Source: Pseudomonadota bacterium (lineage in GTDB: Bacteria > Pseudomonadota > Gammaproteobacteria > Ga0077536). Taken from it: DNA of 64,000 nucleotides. The position numbers and the translations under genes are program-made. The stretch spans positions 1 to 64,000 of the forward strand of contig JABISZ010000024.1 in assembly GCA_018668255.1 (NCBI GenBank), in the 5' to 3' direction. The notes beneath the pieces were generated by a model that was not told where the DNA came from, searched no databases, and saw nothing but the letters and a program-made list of their open reading frames with translations. Shown in pieces: positions 46,763 to 55,626 of this stretch; position 1 is the stretch's first letter; every line of letters starts with the position of its first letter.

Positions 46763-47794
46763 ATGAATGATAACAAGGAAAAAGCCTTAGGAGCCGCATT
46801 GGCGCAAATCGAAAAGCAGTTTGGGACCGGCTCAATAATGCGATTGGGAGATGAGGGCGCATTGCCTGATATTGAGGTCGTTTCAACTGGATCTTTGAGC
46901 CTTGATACCGCTCTTGGTGTAGGAGGCTTACCAAGGGGTAGAGTTGTAGAGATTTATGGTCCTGAGTCATCCGGTAAGACTACTTTGACGCTTCATGTGA
47001 TAGCCGAAATGCAAAAAATCGGTGGTACTGCTGCATTTGTAGATGCAGAGCACGCGTTAGATCCTCAGTATGCAGCTAAACTAGGTGTCAACACAGATAG
47101 TCTATTAGTCTCTCAGCCGGACACCGGTGAGCAGGCGCTTGAGATCACTGATATGTTGGTGCGCTCCAGTGCAGTGGATATTGTTGTCGTTGACTCCGTG
47201 GCTGCACTTACCCCGAAGGCAGAGATTGAGGGCGACATGGGTGATCACCACGTGGGGCTTCAGGCGAGGCTAATGTCTCAGGCGCTCCGTAAGCTTACGT
47301 CTAATATAAAACGCTCGAATACACTAGTTATCTTTATCAACCAGATCCGTATGAAAATTGGTGTGATGTTTGGTAGCCCGGAAACTACAACTGGTGGAAA
47401 TGCCCTTAAGTTTTACTCCTCTGTACGGCTAGATATTCGCCGGATTGGTGCTCTCAAACGAGGTGATGAAATTGTAGGAAACGAGACGCGTGTAAAGGTG
47501 GTAAAAAATAAGGTTGCACCACCGTTCAAGCAGGCGCTTTTTGACATTCTTTACAACGAAGGGATCTCCTTGGAGAGTGAGCTAATAGAGCTTGGTGTCG
47601 CGCATGGTTTTATGGAGAAAACAGGTGCTTGGTACAGCTATAACGGAGAACGGTTAGGGCAAGGTAAAGAGAATGTGCGACAGTTTTTAAAAGCCAACCC
47701 CGCTATTAAAGAATCAATTGAAGCATCCGTGCGAGAAAAAATAATACCTGTGAAGCCTACCAAGCAAGTCTCTGAGGAGGTAGAAGCTGATTGA
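46763..47794 (+). CDS. recA: Recombinase RecA
   Basis: RecA forms filaments on single-stranded DNA, performs strand exchange and triggers LexA cleavage in the SOS response. The Walker A is [12 protein letters not shown] at about residue 65, Walker B is in [12 protein letters not shown], and [19 protein letters not shown] and loop L2 ([12 protein letters not shown]) are typical. No intein is present. The ORF track starts at TTG 46757; ATG 46763 gives [13 protein letters not shown] and 343 residues. The C-terminal acidic tail (SEEVEAD) is short. It lies between pncC and recX. Confidence 0.98.
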   Translation: MNDNKEKALGAALAQIEKQFGTGSIMRLGDEGALPDIEVVSTGSLSLDTALGVGGLPRGRVVEIYGPESSGKTTLTLHVIAEMQKIGGTAAFVDAEHALDPQYAAKLGVNTDSLLVSQPDTGEQALEITDMLVRSSAVDIVVVDSVAALTPKAEIEGDMGDHHVGLQARLMSQALRKLTSNIKRSNTLVIFINQIRMKIGVMFGSPETTTGGNALKFYSSVRLDIRRIGALKRGDEIVGNETRVKVVKNKVAPPFKQALFDILYNEGISLESELIELGVAHGFMEKTGAWYSYNGERLGQGKENVRQFLKANPAIKESIEASVREKIIPVKPTKQVSEEVEAD

Positions 47795-47834
47795 TGCGTC
47801 CACGAAGACAGCTCGAAACTGTGCGCTGGGTATA

Positions 47835-48251
47835 TTGTCTCGGCGGGAGCATAGTCGTATAGAGTTGAGGACTAAGCTCCTTGCTAAAGAATTTTCAGTT
47901 GAGCAGGTCGATAATGTTCTGGATGTACTTGCGCACGAAGGGTTGCAAAATGATCAAAGGTTTGCAGAGTCTTATATACGCTTTCGTAGCAGGCGTGGCT
48001 TTGGTTTGAGGCGCTTGCTTCAGGAGCTGGAACAACGAGGAGTGTCAGCTTCGGTCGCTAACCAGGCTGCAGCAGGTTCGGACGTTGATTTTTATCAGGT
48101 TGCTGAGGCTGCCTGTAAAAAAAAATTTTCTCGAAAAGCTGTAACTATTTTAGAGAAATCTAAGCAGGTGAGATTCATGCAATACAGAGGTTTTTATAAT
48201 GAAGAAGTTAACCAAGCAATTAGTATGTTGAGTGATGATGAAAACATCTGA
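47835..48251 (+). CDS. recX: Regulatory protein RecX
   Basis: RecX binds and limits RecA filaments. The helical repeats are visible in REHSRIELRTKLLAKEFS, LQNDQRFAESYIRFRSRRGFGLRRLLQEL and FYNEEVNQAISML. The family begins with about 10 more residues before LSRREHS; the frame is open upstream to the stop at 47781-47783, yet contains no ATG or GTG. Candidates are TTG 47835 (used here) or a non-standard CTG 47787/ATT 47790, which sit 6-9 bp after a strong GAGGAGG within the recA 3' end. The N-terminus is uncertain. It overlaps alaS. Confidence 0.88.
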   Translation: MSRREHSRIELRTKLLAKEFSVEQVDNVLDVLAHEGLQNDQRFAESYIRFRSRRGFGLRRLLQELEQRGVSASVANQAAAGSDVDFYQVAEAACKKKFSRKAVTILEKSKQVRFMQYRGFYNEEVNQAISMLSDDENI

Positions 48252-50859
48252 GATCCGCCAAGTATTTCTAGATTATTTCAAGGATGAGTCTCACCAGCTT
48301 ATTGAAAGTAGCTCACTAGTTCCCACTAACGACTCCACCTTGCTTTTCACGAATGCAGGCATGGTTCAATTTAAAGATGTTTTTCTTGGGTTAGAGGATC
48401 TTGGATATAAGCGCGCAACGTCATCTCAACGATGTGTCCGAGCTGGAGGGAAGCACAATGATCTAGATAACGTCGGTTATACGGCGCGGCATCATACCTT
48501 TTTTGAAATGCTGGGAAATTTTAGCTTTGGAGACTATTTTAAGAGAGAGGCAATAGCTTTTTCCTGGGACATGCTTACGAACAAGTTTGGCTTGCCTCCG
48601 GAACGTTTGTGGATAACGGTTTATGAAGATGACCAAGAGGCATCTAATATCTGGCTAGAAGATATTGGGATAGATCCGGCTAGGTTCTCAAAATGTGGAG
48701 AGAAAGATAATTTTTGGACCATGGGAGAGACGGGACCATGTGGACCATGTTCTGAGATTTTTTATGACCATGGGAGTGAGATCCCTGGTGGGCCGCCCGG
48801 TAGTCCTGAAGAAGATGGCGATCGTTATGTCGAAATATGGAATCTTGTTTTCATGCAGTATGAGAGGTCTACGTCGGGAGATCTGACACCCATTCCGAGA
48901 CCTTCTGTGGATACTGGTATGGGCTTAGAGCGCCTGGCAGCGGTACTTCAAGGGGTGCACAGTAACTACGACATTGATTTATTTAAGAATCTGATTTCAG
49001 CAGTAAGAGTTGAGTGTCCCCTTGATGAGCCAGATATTTCTTCTCTGAGAGTCATCGCGGATCATATTCGCTCAAGTGTTTTCCTTTGCTTAGATGGGAT
49101 TAGTCCTACCAATGAAGGACGTGGCTATGTATTAAGGCGAATCATTCGTCGCGCTCTGAGGCATGGTCATAAAATAGGAATTACAGAGCCTTTTTTTCAT
49201 AATTTAGTAAGTGCTCTTGCTGACGAAATGGGAGATGCGTACCCTGAGTTACGCCTGCGCTCTGGGGAGATTGGAGATACTTTAAAAGCTGAAGAATTGC
49301 GTTTTTCTGAAACCTTAGCACAAGGTATGAGTATTCTAGAAACAGCTATTTCTATGCTTAAAACCTCGATGATCCCTGGGGATGTTATTTTTCGATTGTA
49401 TGATACCTACGGATTCCCATATGACCTGACCGCAGATATTGCTCGTGAGAGAGACCTTGTGCTAGATTCTGAAGGTTTTGATGTTGCAATGTCACAGCAA
49501 AAACAAAGGGCGCGCGAAGGTAGTCAGTTTAGAGGTAATCCAATTGAAGCAAATATCCGGGTCAGAGATCTTGCTGAGATTGGTAGCCAGCAGCTATTTT
49601 ATGGCTACGACCAACTATCAGCGAAAGCAAAGGTTGTTGGGTTATTCAAAGGCGATGAGCCAGTTTTAGAAGTTAAAGCTGAAGTGGATGCGACGGTCGT
49701 ACTCGATGGCACACCATTTTATGCCGAATCTGGAGGACAGGTTGGAGATACTGGTCAACTAGTTATTAGTGGAGTCGCTGCTTTCGAGGTTAAAGACACC
49801 CAGAAACGCGCTGGAAAGTTTTTGCACTCCGGAACAGTGTCCAAGGGGAAAATTTGTGTAGGTGACTCTTTAGAAGCCGTGGTCGACGTTAAAAAGAGAA
49901 AATCTATTCGGAGTAATCATTCATCGACGCACTTGTTGCATGCGGCGTTACGCGAATTGCTCGGTGCCCATATTGAGCAGAAAGGCTCTTTGGTCGATGA
50001 TATGCGATTGCGATTCGACTTTTCTCATCCCAAGCCATTATCTAAAGAAAAAATCGCTGAAATTGAGCATCTCGTTAACCAAAAAATACGTGAGAATTAC
50101 GAAATTATTTCTGAGATAGTGCCATACGCAGAGGCGATCAAAAATGGTGCAATGGCGTTGTTTGGTGAAAAGTATGGGAATCAAGTTAGAGTGCTATCTA
50201 TGGGGAACTTTTCTACAGAGCTGTGTGGCGGGACGCATGCTTTAAGGACGGGTGATATTGGTGGGCTAAAAATCGTGTCTGAGTCTGGGGTTGCCTCTGG
50301 GGTAAGACGAATTGAATGCATAACGGGTGAAGTTTTGACTTCATACCTAGTTGAGTCTGACTCTAGTCAGTTGAGAATTAGTGCTTTGGTGAAATCGAGT
50401 GTGCCAGAGATAGAAAATAAAGTTGCGCAGATTCTTGAGAGAAATCGTATTCTCGAAAAGGAAGCTCAAAGTTTAAGATCTAAATTAGCAGGACAATCGA
50501 GAGCTGATTTGGCGGATAATGCTATTTCCGTCAACGGAGTTTTTGTCGTAGCTCATTTAATTGACGGGGCAGATTTAGAGACCTTGAGAAGCGCTTGTGA
50601 TGATCTTAAATCAAACCATGACAAGTGTGTGGTCATTTTAGCATCAGTAGAAAATAAGAAAATACACCTAATAGCGGGAGTCAGCAACGCTTTTACCAAG
50701 GTTATAAAAGCTGGCGAACTTGTCAATTTTGTAGCGGCTCAAGTTGGAGGAAAAGGTGGCGGTCGTCCTGATATGGCTCAGGCTGGAGGCACTAACATTG
50801 ATGCCTTACCTAGCGCTCTAGCATCCGTACAGAGTTGGGTTAAGAAAAAAACTTCATAA
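48238..50859 (+). CDS. alaS: Alanine--tRNA ligase
   Basis: AlaRS charges tRNA-Ala and edits mischarged Ser and Gly. The catalytic domain has the class II motifs in SSQRCVRAGGKHNDLDNVGYTARHHTFFEM-type segments and GMGLERLAAVLQG. The editing domain carries HSSTHLLHAALRE (zinc His) and LCGGTHALRTGDIG. The C-terminal C-Ala region ends with GGKGGGRPDMAQAGG. Three adjacent possible starts exist (GTG 48232, ATG 48235, ATG 48238); ATG 48238 (MKTSEIRQ) fits best. It overlaps recX by 14 bp. The 873-residue length is standard. Confidence 0.97.
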   Translation: MKTSEIRQVFLDYFKDESHQLIESSSLVPTNDSTLLFTNAGMVQFKDVFLGLEDLGYKRATSSQRCVRAGGKHNDLDNVGYTARHHTFFEMLGNFSFGDYFKREAIAFSWDMLTNKFGLPPERLWITVYEDDQEASNIWLEDIGIDPARFSKCGEKDNFWTMGETGPCGPCSEIFYDHGSEIPGGPPGSPEEDGDRYVEIWNLVFMQYERSTSGDLTPIPRPSVDTGMGLERLAAVLQGVHSNYDIDLFKNLISAVRVECPLDEPDISSLRVIADHIRSSVFLCLDGISPTNEGRGYVLRRIIRRALRHGHKIGITEPFFHNLVSALADEMGDAYPELRLRSGEIGDTLKAEELRFSETLAQGMSILETAISMLKTSMIPGDVIFRLYDTYGFPYDLTADIARERDLVLDSEGFDVAMSQQKQRAREGSQFRGNPIEANIRVRDLAEIGSQQLFYGYDQLSAKAKVVGLFKGDEPVLEVKAEVDATVVLDGTPFYAESGGQVGDTGQLVISGVAAFEVKDTQKRAGKFLHSGTVSKGKICVGDSLEAVVDVKKRKSIRSNHSSTHLLHAALRELLGAHIEQKGSLVDDMRLRFDFSHPKPLSKEKIAEIEHLVNQKIRENYEIISEIVPYAEAIKNGAMALFGEKYGNQVRVLSMGNFSTELCGGTHALRTGDIGGLKIVSESGVASGVRRIECITGEVLTSYLVESDSSQLRISALVKSSVPEIENKVAQILERNRILEKEAQSLRSKLAGQSRADLADNAISVNGVFVVAHLIDGADLETLRSACDDLKSNHDKCVVILASVENKKIHLIAGVSNAFTKVIKAGELVNFVAAQVGGKGGGRPDMAQAGGTNIDALPSALASVQSWVKKKTS

Positions 50860-50873
50860 ACCGTTATAGTGTC

Positions 50874-50890
50874 CGCCCCATCTTGGGGTG
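50874..50890 (+). other. Hairpin between alaS and lysC
   Basis: CGCCCCA-TCT-TGGGGTG can fold into a 7 bp stem with one G-T pair and a 3 nt loop. It is 15 bp after the alaS stop and is not followed by a T-tract, so it is not a clear intrinsic terminator. The 73 bp lysC leader is too short for a lysine riboswitch. Confidence 0.4.
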
Positions 50891-50932
50891 TTCGGTACAT
50901 ACTTTAACTAACTAAATGGCGAGTTGTAACTC

Positions 50933-52162
50933 ATGAGTCTCATAGTTCAGAAATTTGGTGGCACGTCGGTCGGCGATGCTGAAAGGATTAAGAATGTTGC
51001 TAGTCGCATAGCCAGGTCTTGTGCTGACGGGAATAGTATTCTCGTAGTTCTATCTGCTATGAGCGGCGAGACAGACCGATTACTGTCTTTGGCAAAGTCT
51101 ATCGTTTCCGATCCGCGCGGGAGAGAAACTGATGTGCTCCTCTCCACCGGAGAGCAAGTTTCCATAGCTTTACTGTCTATGGCGTTAGAAGAGCTTGGCG
51201 TACCAGCAGTTTCTTTTACTGGGTCCCAAGTAAAAATCTTGACGGACAATATATACAATAAAGCTAGAATTGAAGACATAGATTCTACTCGTCTTCGCGC
51301 AACATTAGATGATGGAAAAGTTGCGGTAGTCGCCGGGTTCCAAGGTGTCGATGCAGAAGGGAACATTACTACTCTTGGGCGAGGAGGATCTGACACTACA
51401 GCAGTGGCATTAGCTGCGGCATTAGAAGCAGATGAATGCCAGATCTATACTGATGTCGATGGCGTTTATACGACAGATCCTAGAATCGTACCAGAGGCGA
51501 GAAGACTAAGTCAGGTTACATACGAAGAAATGCTTGAGATGGCAAGCCTTGGAGCAAAAGTTCTGCAAATCAGAGCGGTTGAATTTGCAAGCAAATATAA
51601 AGTTAAGCTTCGCGTACTATCATCGTTTTGCGATGGCATAGGGACCTTAATAACTACGGAGGAAAATATCATGGAAGAAGCGTTGATTTCTGGGGTAACT
51701 TTGAATCGGAATGAGGCTCAAGTAATGATGGTAGGTGTGCCAGATAGACCTGGTGTCGCAAGTAGTATCTTGGGACCGGTTGCGGATGCAAACATTGAAG
51801 TTGATATGATCGTTCAAAATAGCGCTGCTGATGGAGCAACAGACTTTACATTCACAGTCAGTCGCGACGATTATGACCTTACGCTAAAGATCCTTAATGA
51901 AATCGCCGAAACTTTGAGTGCTCGTGAAGTCCGTGGAGATAGAAATATAGTAAAATTATCTATAGTTGGCGTTGGGATGCGCTCTCATGCAGGCATAGCT
52001 AGCCGAATGTTTAAGGCTCTCTCAAAAGAAAACATAAATATATTGATGATCTCTACCTCCGAAATAAAAATTTCTATTGTAGTGGACCAGAAGTATTCAG
52101 AGTTAGGTGTCAGAGTGTTGCATAGTGAGTTTGGTTTGAGTGAGGCATCTGGCGTCAAGTGA
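50933..52162 (+). CDS. lysC: Aspartokinase
   Basis: Aspartokinase phosphorylates aspartate, the entry to lysine, methionine and threonine synthesis. The kinase motif VQKFGGTSVGD is at the N-terminus, and GFQGVDAEGNITTLGRGGSDTTAVALA is typical. The C-terminal part contains two ACT domains (VGVPDRPGVASSIL and VGVGMRSHAGIASRMF), implying feedback control. At 409 residues it is the monofunctional type found in Pseudomonas and related bacteria. In many relatives csrA follows; here a 47 bp gap leads straight to a lipoprotein gene. Confidence 0.97.
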   Translation: MSLIVQKFGGTSVGDAERIKNVASRIARSCADGNSILVVLSAMSGETDRLLSLAKSIVSDPRGRETDVLLSTGEQVSIALLSMALEELGVPAVSFTGSQVKILTDNIYNKARIEDIDSTRLRATLDDGKVAVVAGFQGVDAEGNITTLGRGGSDTTAVALAAALEADECQIYTDVDGVYTTDPRIVPEARRLSQVTYEEMLEMASLGAKVLQIRAVEFASKYKVKLRVLSSFCDGIGTLITTEENIMEEALISGVTLNRNEAQVMMVGVPDRPGVASSILGPVADANIEVDMIVQNSAADGATDFTFTVSRDDYDLTLKILNEIAETLSAREVRGDRNIVKLSIVGVGMRSHAGIASRMFKALSKENINILMISTSEIKISIVVDQKYSELGVRVLHSEFGLSEASGVK

Positions 52163-52209
52163 ATTTTCTCTTTTGTCTAAGTTCTTGTTTAAAGGCTAGT
52201 TACTAGACG

Positions 52210-53268
52210 ATGAAAATTATTTTTGTATGCTTTTTATTCTTATTTTTTTTGCCACTCTCGGGCTGTTCAAAGGATTTAGCTGGCAATCAGAAAGATCCTT
52301 GGCACCATTGGGAGGGGAAGTTTAGAAATCCTCCAAACAGTATTTCAAGAGAGGTTTCGGTTTTTGATCGGTTGAAGTTTTTTTCGTCACTTTTACTTGC
52401 GCGCAGTGGTTCGCTGGAACTTGGGGCATTAGAGGCACATGTTTTAGGAAGTGAAGAGGCTTTATCGCAGCTTGCGGCATCTGCAGAGTCTAATTCAATC
52501 ACTTGGATAGGGCACTCGACTTTTCTAGTGAGACTCAATGGGTTAACTATACTTACCGATCCTGTTTTTTCAGACCGTGCATCCCCGCTATCTTTTGCTG
52601 GGCCCAAGAGAAAAACCTCGCTAAACATTAATATAAAGGATTTGCCGCTAATTGATGTTGTTATAGTTTCACATGCTCATTATGACCATTTAGACACTAA
52701 AACTTTAGAAGCTTTACCTGGGAAAGAAGGCATGACGGTTGTTGTCCCTTTAGGTCTTGGAAAGTTCTTCAGAGATCGAGGTTTCATCGATGTGCGGGAA
52801 GTCGATTGGTATGACGAGGTCACAGTCGATGCACTTAAAGTCACCGCCTATCCAGCAGTTCATTGGTCAAACCGTACACCATTTGATGTCAACGAAACGC
52901 TCTGGATGTCATATGGCTTCAGTAGCGGGGGGACTTCTATTTTCCACACTGGCGATACCGATATACATGAGACCGTGTTTTCAGAGATTGGCGAACATAT
53001 GTCTAAAAATCACAATGGGTGTGATATCGGTTTGATGAGTATTGGTGCATATTCCCCTGAGCCTTTTATGAAAGGAGCTCATATGACCCCTGAGTCTGGC
53101 GCCAAGCTAGGTCGTCAAATAGGTTGTTCTCAGCTAATCCCTATGCATTGGGGAACTTTTAGATTGTCTTTAGAACCATTCTTTGAACCACGTAATCGTT
53201 TTCAAAAGGCTGCGGGATTGCAAGCACGTGCCATGCGAATTGGAGAAACGCTTCTAATAGACAGGTGA
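52210..53268 (+). CDS. Lipoprotein with metallo-beta-lactamase fold (UlaG/NAPE-PLD-like)
   Basis: An N-terminal signal peptide ends in the lipobox LSGC (Cys20), so the protein is probably a membrane-anchored lipoprotein. The metal site is visible as SHAHYDHLD, with further ligands in TAYPAVHWSN, HTGDTD and MHWGTF. WIGHSTFLVRLNGLTILTDPVFSDRASP is the characteristic strand set of the beta-lactamase-fold family that includes UlaG and N-acyl-phosphatidylethanolamine phospholipase D. The substrate is unknown. It follows lysC by 47 bp and is convergent with the ThDP enzyme gene. Confidence 0.88.
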   Translation: MKIIFVCFLFLFFLPLSGCSKDLAGNQKDPWHHWEGKFRNPPNSISREVSVFDRLKFFSSLLLARSGSLELGALEAHVLGSEEALSQLAASAESNSITWIGHSTFLVRLNGLTILTDPVFSDRASPLSFAGPKRKTSLNINIKDLPLIDVVIVSHAHYDHLDTKTLEALPGKEGMTVVVPLGLGKFFRDRGFIDVREVDWYDEVTVDALKVTAYPAVHWSNRTPFDVNETLWMSYGFSSGGTSIFHTGDTDIHETVFSEIGEHMSKNHNGCDIGLMSIGAYSPEPFMKGAHMTPESGAKLGRQIGCSQLIPMHWGTFRLSLEPFFEPRNRFQKAAGLQARAMRIGETLLIDR

Positions 53269-53324
53269 GTCGTGGTGACTTGACCTGCCGTGTGTTTTGC
53301 TAAAGGTCTAGTATGTCTACATAG

Positions 53325-54995
53325 CTATTGCGCGGCGACGACTATTTCTATTAGGTTAGGAGTGTTCGAGCTGATTGCCTTTTCTACAGTAGAGCAAATA
53401 TCAGTTGCACATATCACTCTTTGAGACTCTAGACCCATCGACTTTGCGAGCGCTAGGAAATCAATTGGGGGATCGATCATGTCCATTGCAATGAATTTTT
53501 CAGTCAGAGCTGAAGCGTAATCCTCCTGGGAACGCATGAAATTTTTCAGAATATTATATTCACGATTATTGATAATAATGAAAGTTACAGGAAGTTTCTC
53601 ATAAGCGGCGGTCCAAAGTGCTTGTGGAGAATACATTGCAGCACCATCTCCTACTATTGATACTACCGGTTTACGGCCAATACCAAGAGAGAAGCCTATT
53701 GCCGCCGGCATACCCCACCCTAACGCACCTCCCCTGTTTAGAGAGTATTGTTTTGAATGATCGTTATCTAGGAACTTCCGGAGATCTACGGCAGTAGCCA
53801 AGGCTTCGTCTATGATCGGAGTTTTTCCAATACCGGATGCCAGCTCTCTGGCAGCTACCATTGGGTGAATTGGTGACTGATTAGCCAGCTCATCAGCTTT
53901 TTTATGTAAGCTTTCTTTTCGGTTAAAAAATGATTTTCCTGCCGATCGCCTTTGGGCTTCATATTGTTTGAAATCAGTACTGAGCAACTTAACTAGTAAC
54001 TCATTTAGTTCTTTGACGGAGTACTCAATATCGCCTACTAAAGATAGCTTTGATGGGTAGCTTCTACCTAGATCTCTACCATCGGATGAGAGCTGAAATA
54101 GTTCACAGCCAGAGGGTAAGGGGGATGTATCCGAATATAAAATTGTAATGAAGGATTTACCACCAAGCGCCAGTATGCAATCAAAACCTTTCATTTCCTT
54201 AGCTATTCCATCTGCATTTGTTGGAAGATTTCCTTGCCAAAGGTAGTGGCTAGTAGGGTATGGAATATGGGCTGGCCATGATGAGCCAAATACAGGAGCG
54301 GCAAGAATTTCAGCTAGAGTAACTACTTCCTTATAGGCGTCGTTTTCTGAAATTTCGTCTCCCGCGACAATTGCTATTTTCCCTGGAGCGAATACAGATA
54401 ATTCTGTTGCTAATTCCTTCAAAGAATGTGCTATTGGCCGCCTATCTACGTGTGAAATATTCTGCACTTGGACGCTAGATTCCGCTTCCATGACATTCAT
54501 GGGTAACGATAGAAAAACTGCACCAGACGGCGTTGCTACTGAGTCTTGGAATGCTCTGTGTATCAAAACAGGAAGTTGCTCTGGGGAACCGACTTCTGCG
54601 GCCCACTTGCATATCGGTTTTGCAATGGAGACCAAGTCACCTTGCAGCAAAGGGTCATATATTGAATGACGAGTGTCTTGTTGACCTGCTGTGACTATCA
54701 ATGGTGTCCCAGTAGTGAGAGCGTTCAAGAGATTCCCCGCACCATTCCCAAACCCACCAGCGGTATGGAGGTTGATTACGCCTGGTTTACCTGATGCCTG
54801 GGCATATCCATCGGCCATAGCAACTACGCTGGCTTCTTGGAGTCCCCAAACATAATGAATATTGGGATGGTCTAGTAATGCATCGATTAAGGGCAGTTCT
54901 GTGGTGCCAGGGTTCCCAAAAATATATTCTGCACCTTCGCTTTCAAGAATTTCAAGAAAAATTTCTGCGCCACTGCGTTTTGCTTGTGTACCCAT
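53325..54995 (-). CDS. Thiamine diphosphate enzyme, benzoylformate decarboxylase-like
   Basis: The protein has the three-domain architecture of ThDP-dependent decarboxylases: PYR domain with the cofactor-activating Glu in GNPGTTELPL and INLHTAGGFGNGAGNL (active-site His as in MdlC), central domain around residues 190-330, and PP domain with the ThDP motif VSIVGDGAAMYSPQALWTAAYEKLPVTFIIINN split by the GDG...NN spacing. The equivalent of the second MdlC active-site His (His281) is not evident. Substrate is a 2-oxo acid, unidentified. ATG 54995 with AGAAAGAGA upstream is preferred to TTG 55016, which lies at the predicted promoter. It is divergent from an Lrp-type regulator. Confidence 0.9.
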   Translation of the reverse strand: MGTQAKRSGAEIFLEILESEGAEYIFGNPGTTELPLIDALLDHPNIHYVWGLQEASVVAMADGYAQASGKPGVINLHTAGGFGNGAGNLLNALTTGTPLIVTAGQQDTRHSIYDPLLQGDLVSIAKPICKWAAEVGSPEQLPVLIHRAFQDSVATPSGAVFLSLPMNVMEAESSVQVQNISHVDRRPIAHSLKELATELSVFAPGKIAIVAGDEISENDAYKEVVTLAEILAAPVFGSSWPAHIPYPTSHYLWQGNLPTNADGIAKEMKGFDCILALGGKSFITILYSDTSPLPSGCELFQLSSDGRDLGRSYPSKLSLVGDIEYSVKELNELLVKLLSTDFKQYEAQRRSAGKSFFNRKESLHKKADELANQSPIHPMVAARELASGIGKTPIIDEALATAVDLRKFLDNDHSKQYSLNRGGALGWGMPAAIGFSLGIGRKPVVSIVGDGAAMYSPQALWTAAYEKLPVTFIIINNREYNILKNFMRSQEDYASALTEKFIAMDMIDPPIDFLALAKSMGLESQRVICATDICSTVEKAISSNTPNLIEIVVAAQ

Positions 54996-55017
54996 ACTGA
55001 TGTCTCTTTCTATCAAT

Positions 55018-55045
55018 TTTATAAACAGTATAATACACTATTCAA
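55018..55045 (-). promoter_or_regulatory. Predicted promoter of the ThDP enzyme gene
   Basis: On the minus strand TTGAAT (55045-55040) is followed by 16 bp and TATAAA (55023-55018), placing transcription start about 15-20 bp before the ATG at 54995. The -35 element lies inside the palindrome at 55038-55049. Confidence 0.4.
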
Positions 55046-55049
55046 ATAG
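55038..55049. promoter_or_regulatory. Palindrome between the ThDP enzyme and Lrp-type regulator genes
   Basis: CTATT-CA-AATAG is a perfect 5 bp inverted repeat with a 2 bp centre. It covers the predicted -35 of the minus-strand gene and ends 7 bp before the predicted plus-strand -35, the position expected for an operator of the adjacent Lrp/AsnC regulator. Binding is inferred. Confidence 0.4.
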
Positions 55050-55056
55050 ATATTTA

Positions 55057-55085
55057 TTGACTCTTGCGCCTAATTTTTTTAATTT
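55057..55085 (+). promoter_or_regulatory. Predicted promoter of the Lrp-type regulator
   Basis: TTGACT (55057-55062), 17 bp, then TAATTT (55080-55085), about 80 bp upstream of the regulator ATG at 55165. Confidence 0.35.
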
Positions 55086-55164
55086 AATAGTAAATTATCC
55101 TTTATATATTGTTTTTTGTAGCATATGTTCTATCATGGGACAAAAATTGTTACTGGATATACAT

Positions 55165-55617
55165 ATGGATAAAATTGATCGCAAAATTTTAAGCGCGCTG
55201 CACCATGATGCGCGGATAACTAACCTGGCCTTGGCTGAAAAGGTTTGCTTATCGACGAGTCCTTGCTCGGCAAGAGTCAGGCGCCTCGAAAAAGAAGGGG
55301 TTATTGAGAAGTATGTCACCATATATGATCGCCATAGTATCGGGGTACCCGATACTGCCATCATTGAGTTTATGTTTGAGAGTCAGGACGAGGAGAGCTT
55401 CAAAACATTTGAAGATCACATCGCGACCATGCCTGAGGTAATCGAGGCGCACCTTACTACGGGAGAATATGATTGCTTTATGAAGGTCGCAGTGGCGGGA
55501 ACAAAAGGATATGAAGAATTTCTGATCAATAAGCTGTGGAAGATTGAAGGTATAAAGAATACTCGATCGAGCCTTACCCTGAGATGCTTCAAACAGAGTT
55601 ACTCTCCGGCCCCCTAA
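55165..55617 (+). CDS. Lrp/AsnC family transcriptional regulator
   Basis: The N-terminal helix-turn-helix (MDKIDRKILSALHHDARITNLALAEKVCLS, shown by its spacing of IDRKIL and TNLALAEKV) and RVRRLEKEGVIEKYV wing are typical of Lrp/AsnC. The C-terminal half (TTGEYDCFMKVAV, INKLWKIEGIKNTRSSL) is the RAM effector domain. The 150-residue length is normal. The ORF track begins at 54862 in the ThDP gene, but ATG 55165 has TGGA 7 bp upstream; ATG 55135 is an alternative without a ribosome binding site. Divergent placement suggests control of the ThDP enzyme and of itself, perhaps with an amino or oxo acid effector. Confidence 0.93.
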   Translation: MDKIDRKILSALHHDARITNLALAEKVCLSTSPCSARVRRLEKEGVIEKYVTIYDRHSIGVPDTAIIEFMFESQDEESFKTFEDHIATMPEVIEAHLTTGEYDCFMKVAVAGTKGYEEFLINKLWKIEGIKNTRSSLTLRCFKQSYSPAP

Positions 55618-55626
55618 GGCCTCTAG

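Noticed and set aside
50860-50932. Lysine riboswitch before lysC
   Set aside because: A leader of 73 bp is much shorter than the lysine aptamer; only a simple hairpin is present.
50947-51396. 149 aa minus-strand ORF inside lysC
   Set aside because: Antisense to the conserved kinase domain, Ser/Thr-rich composition typical of shadow frames.
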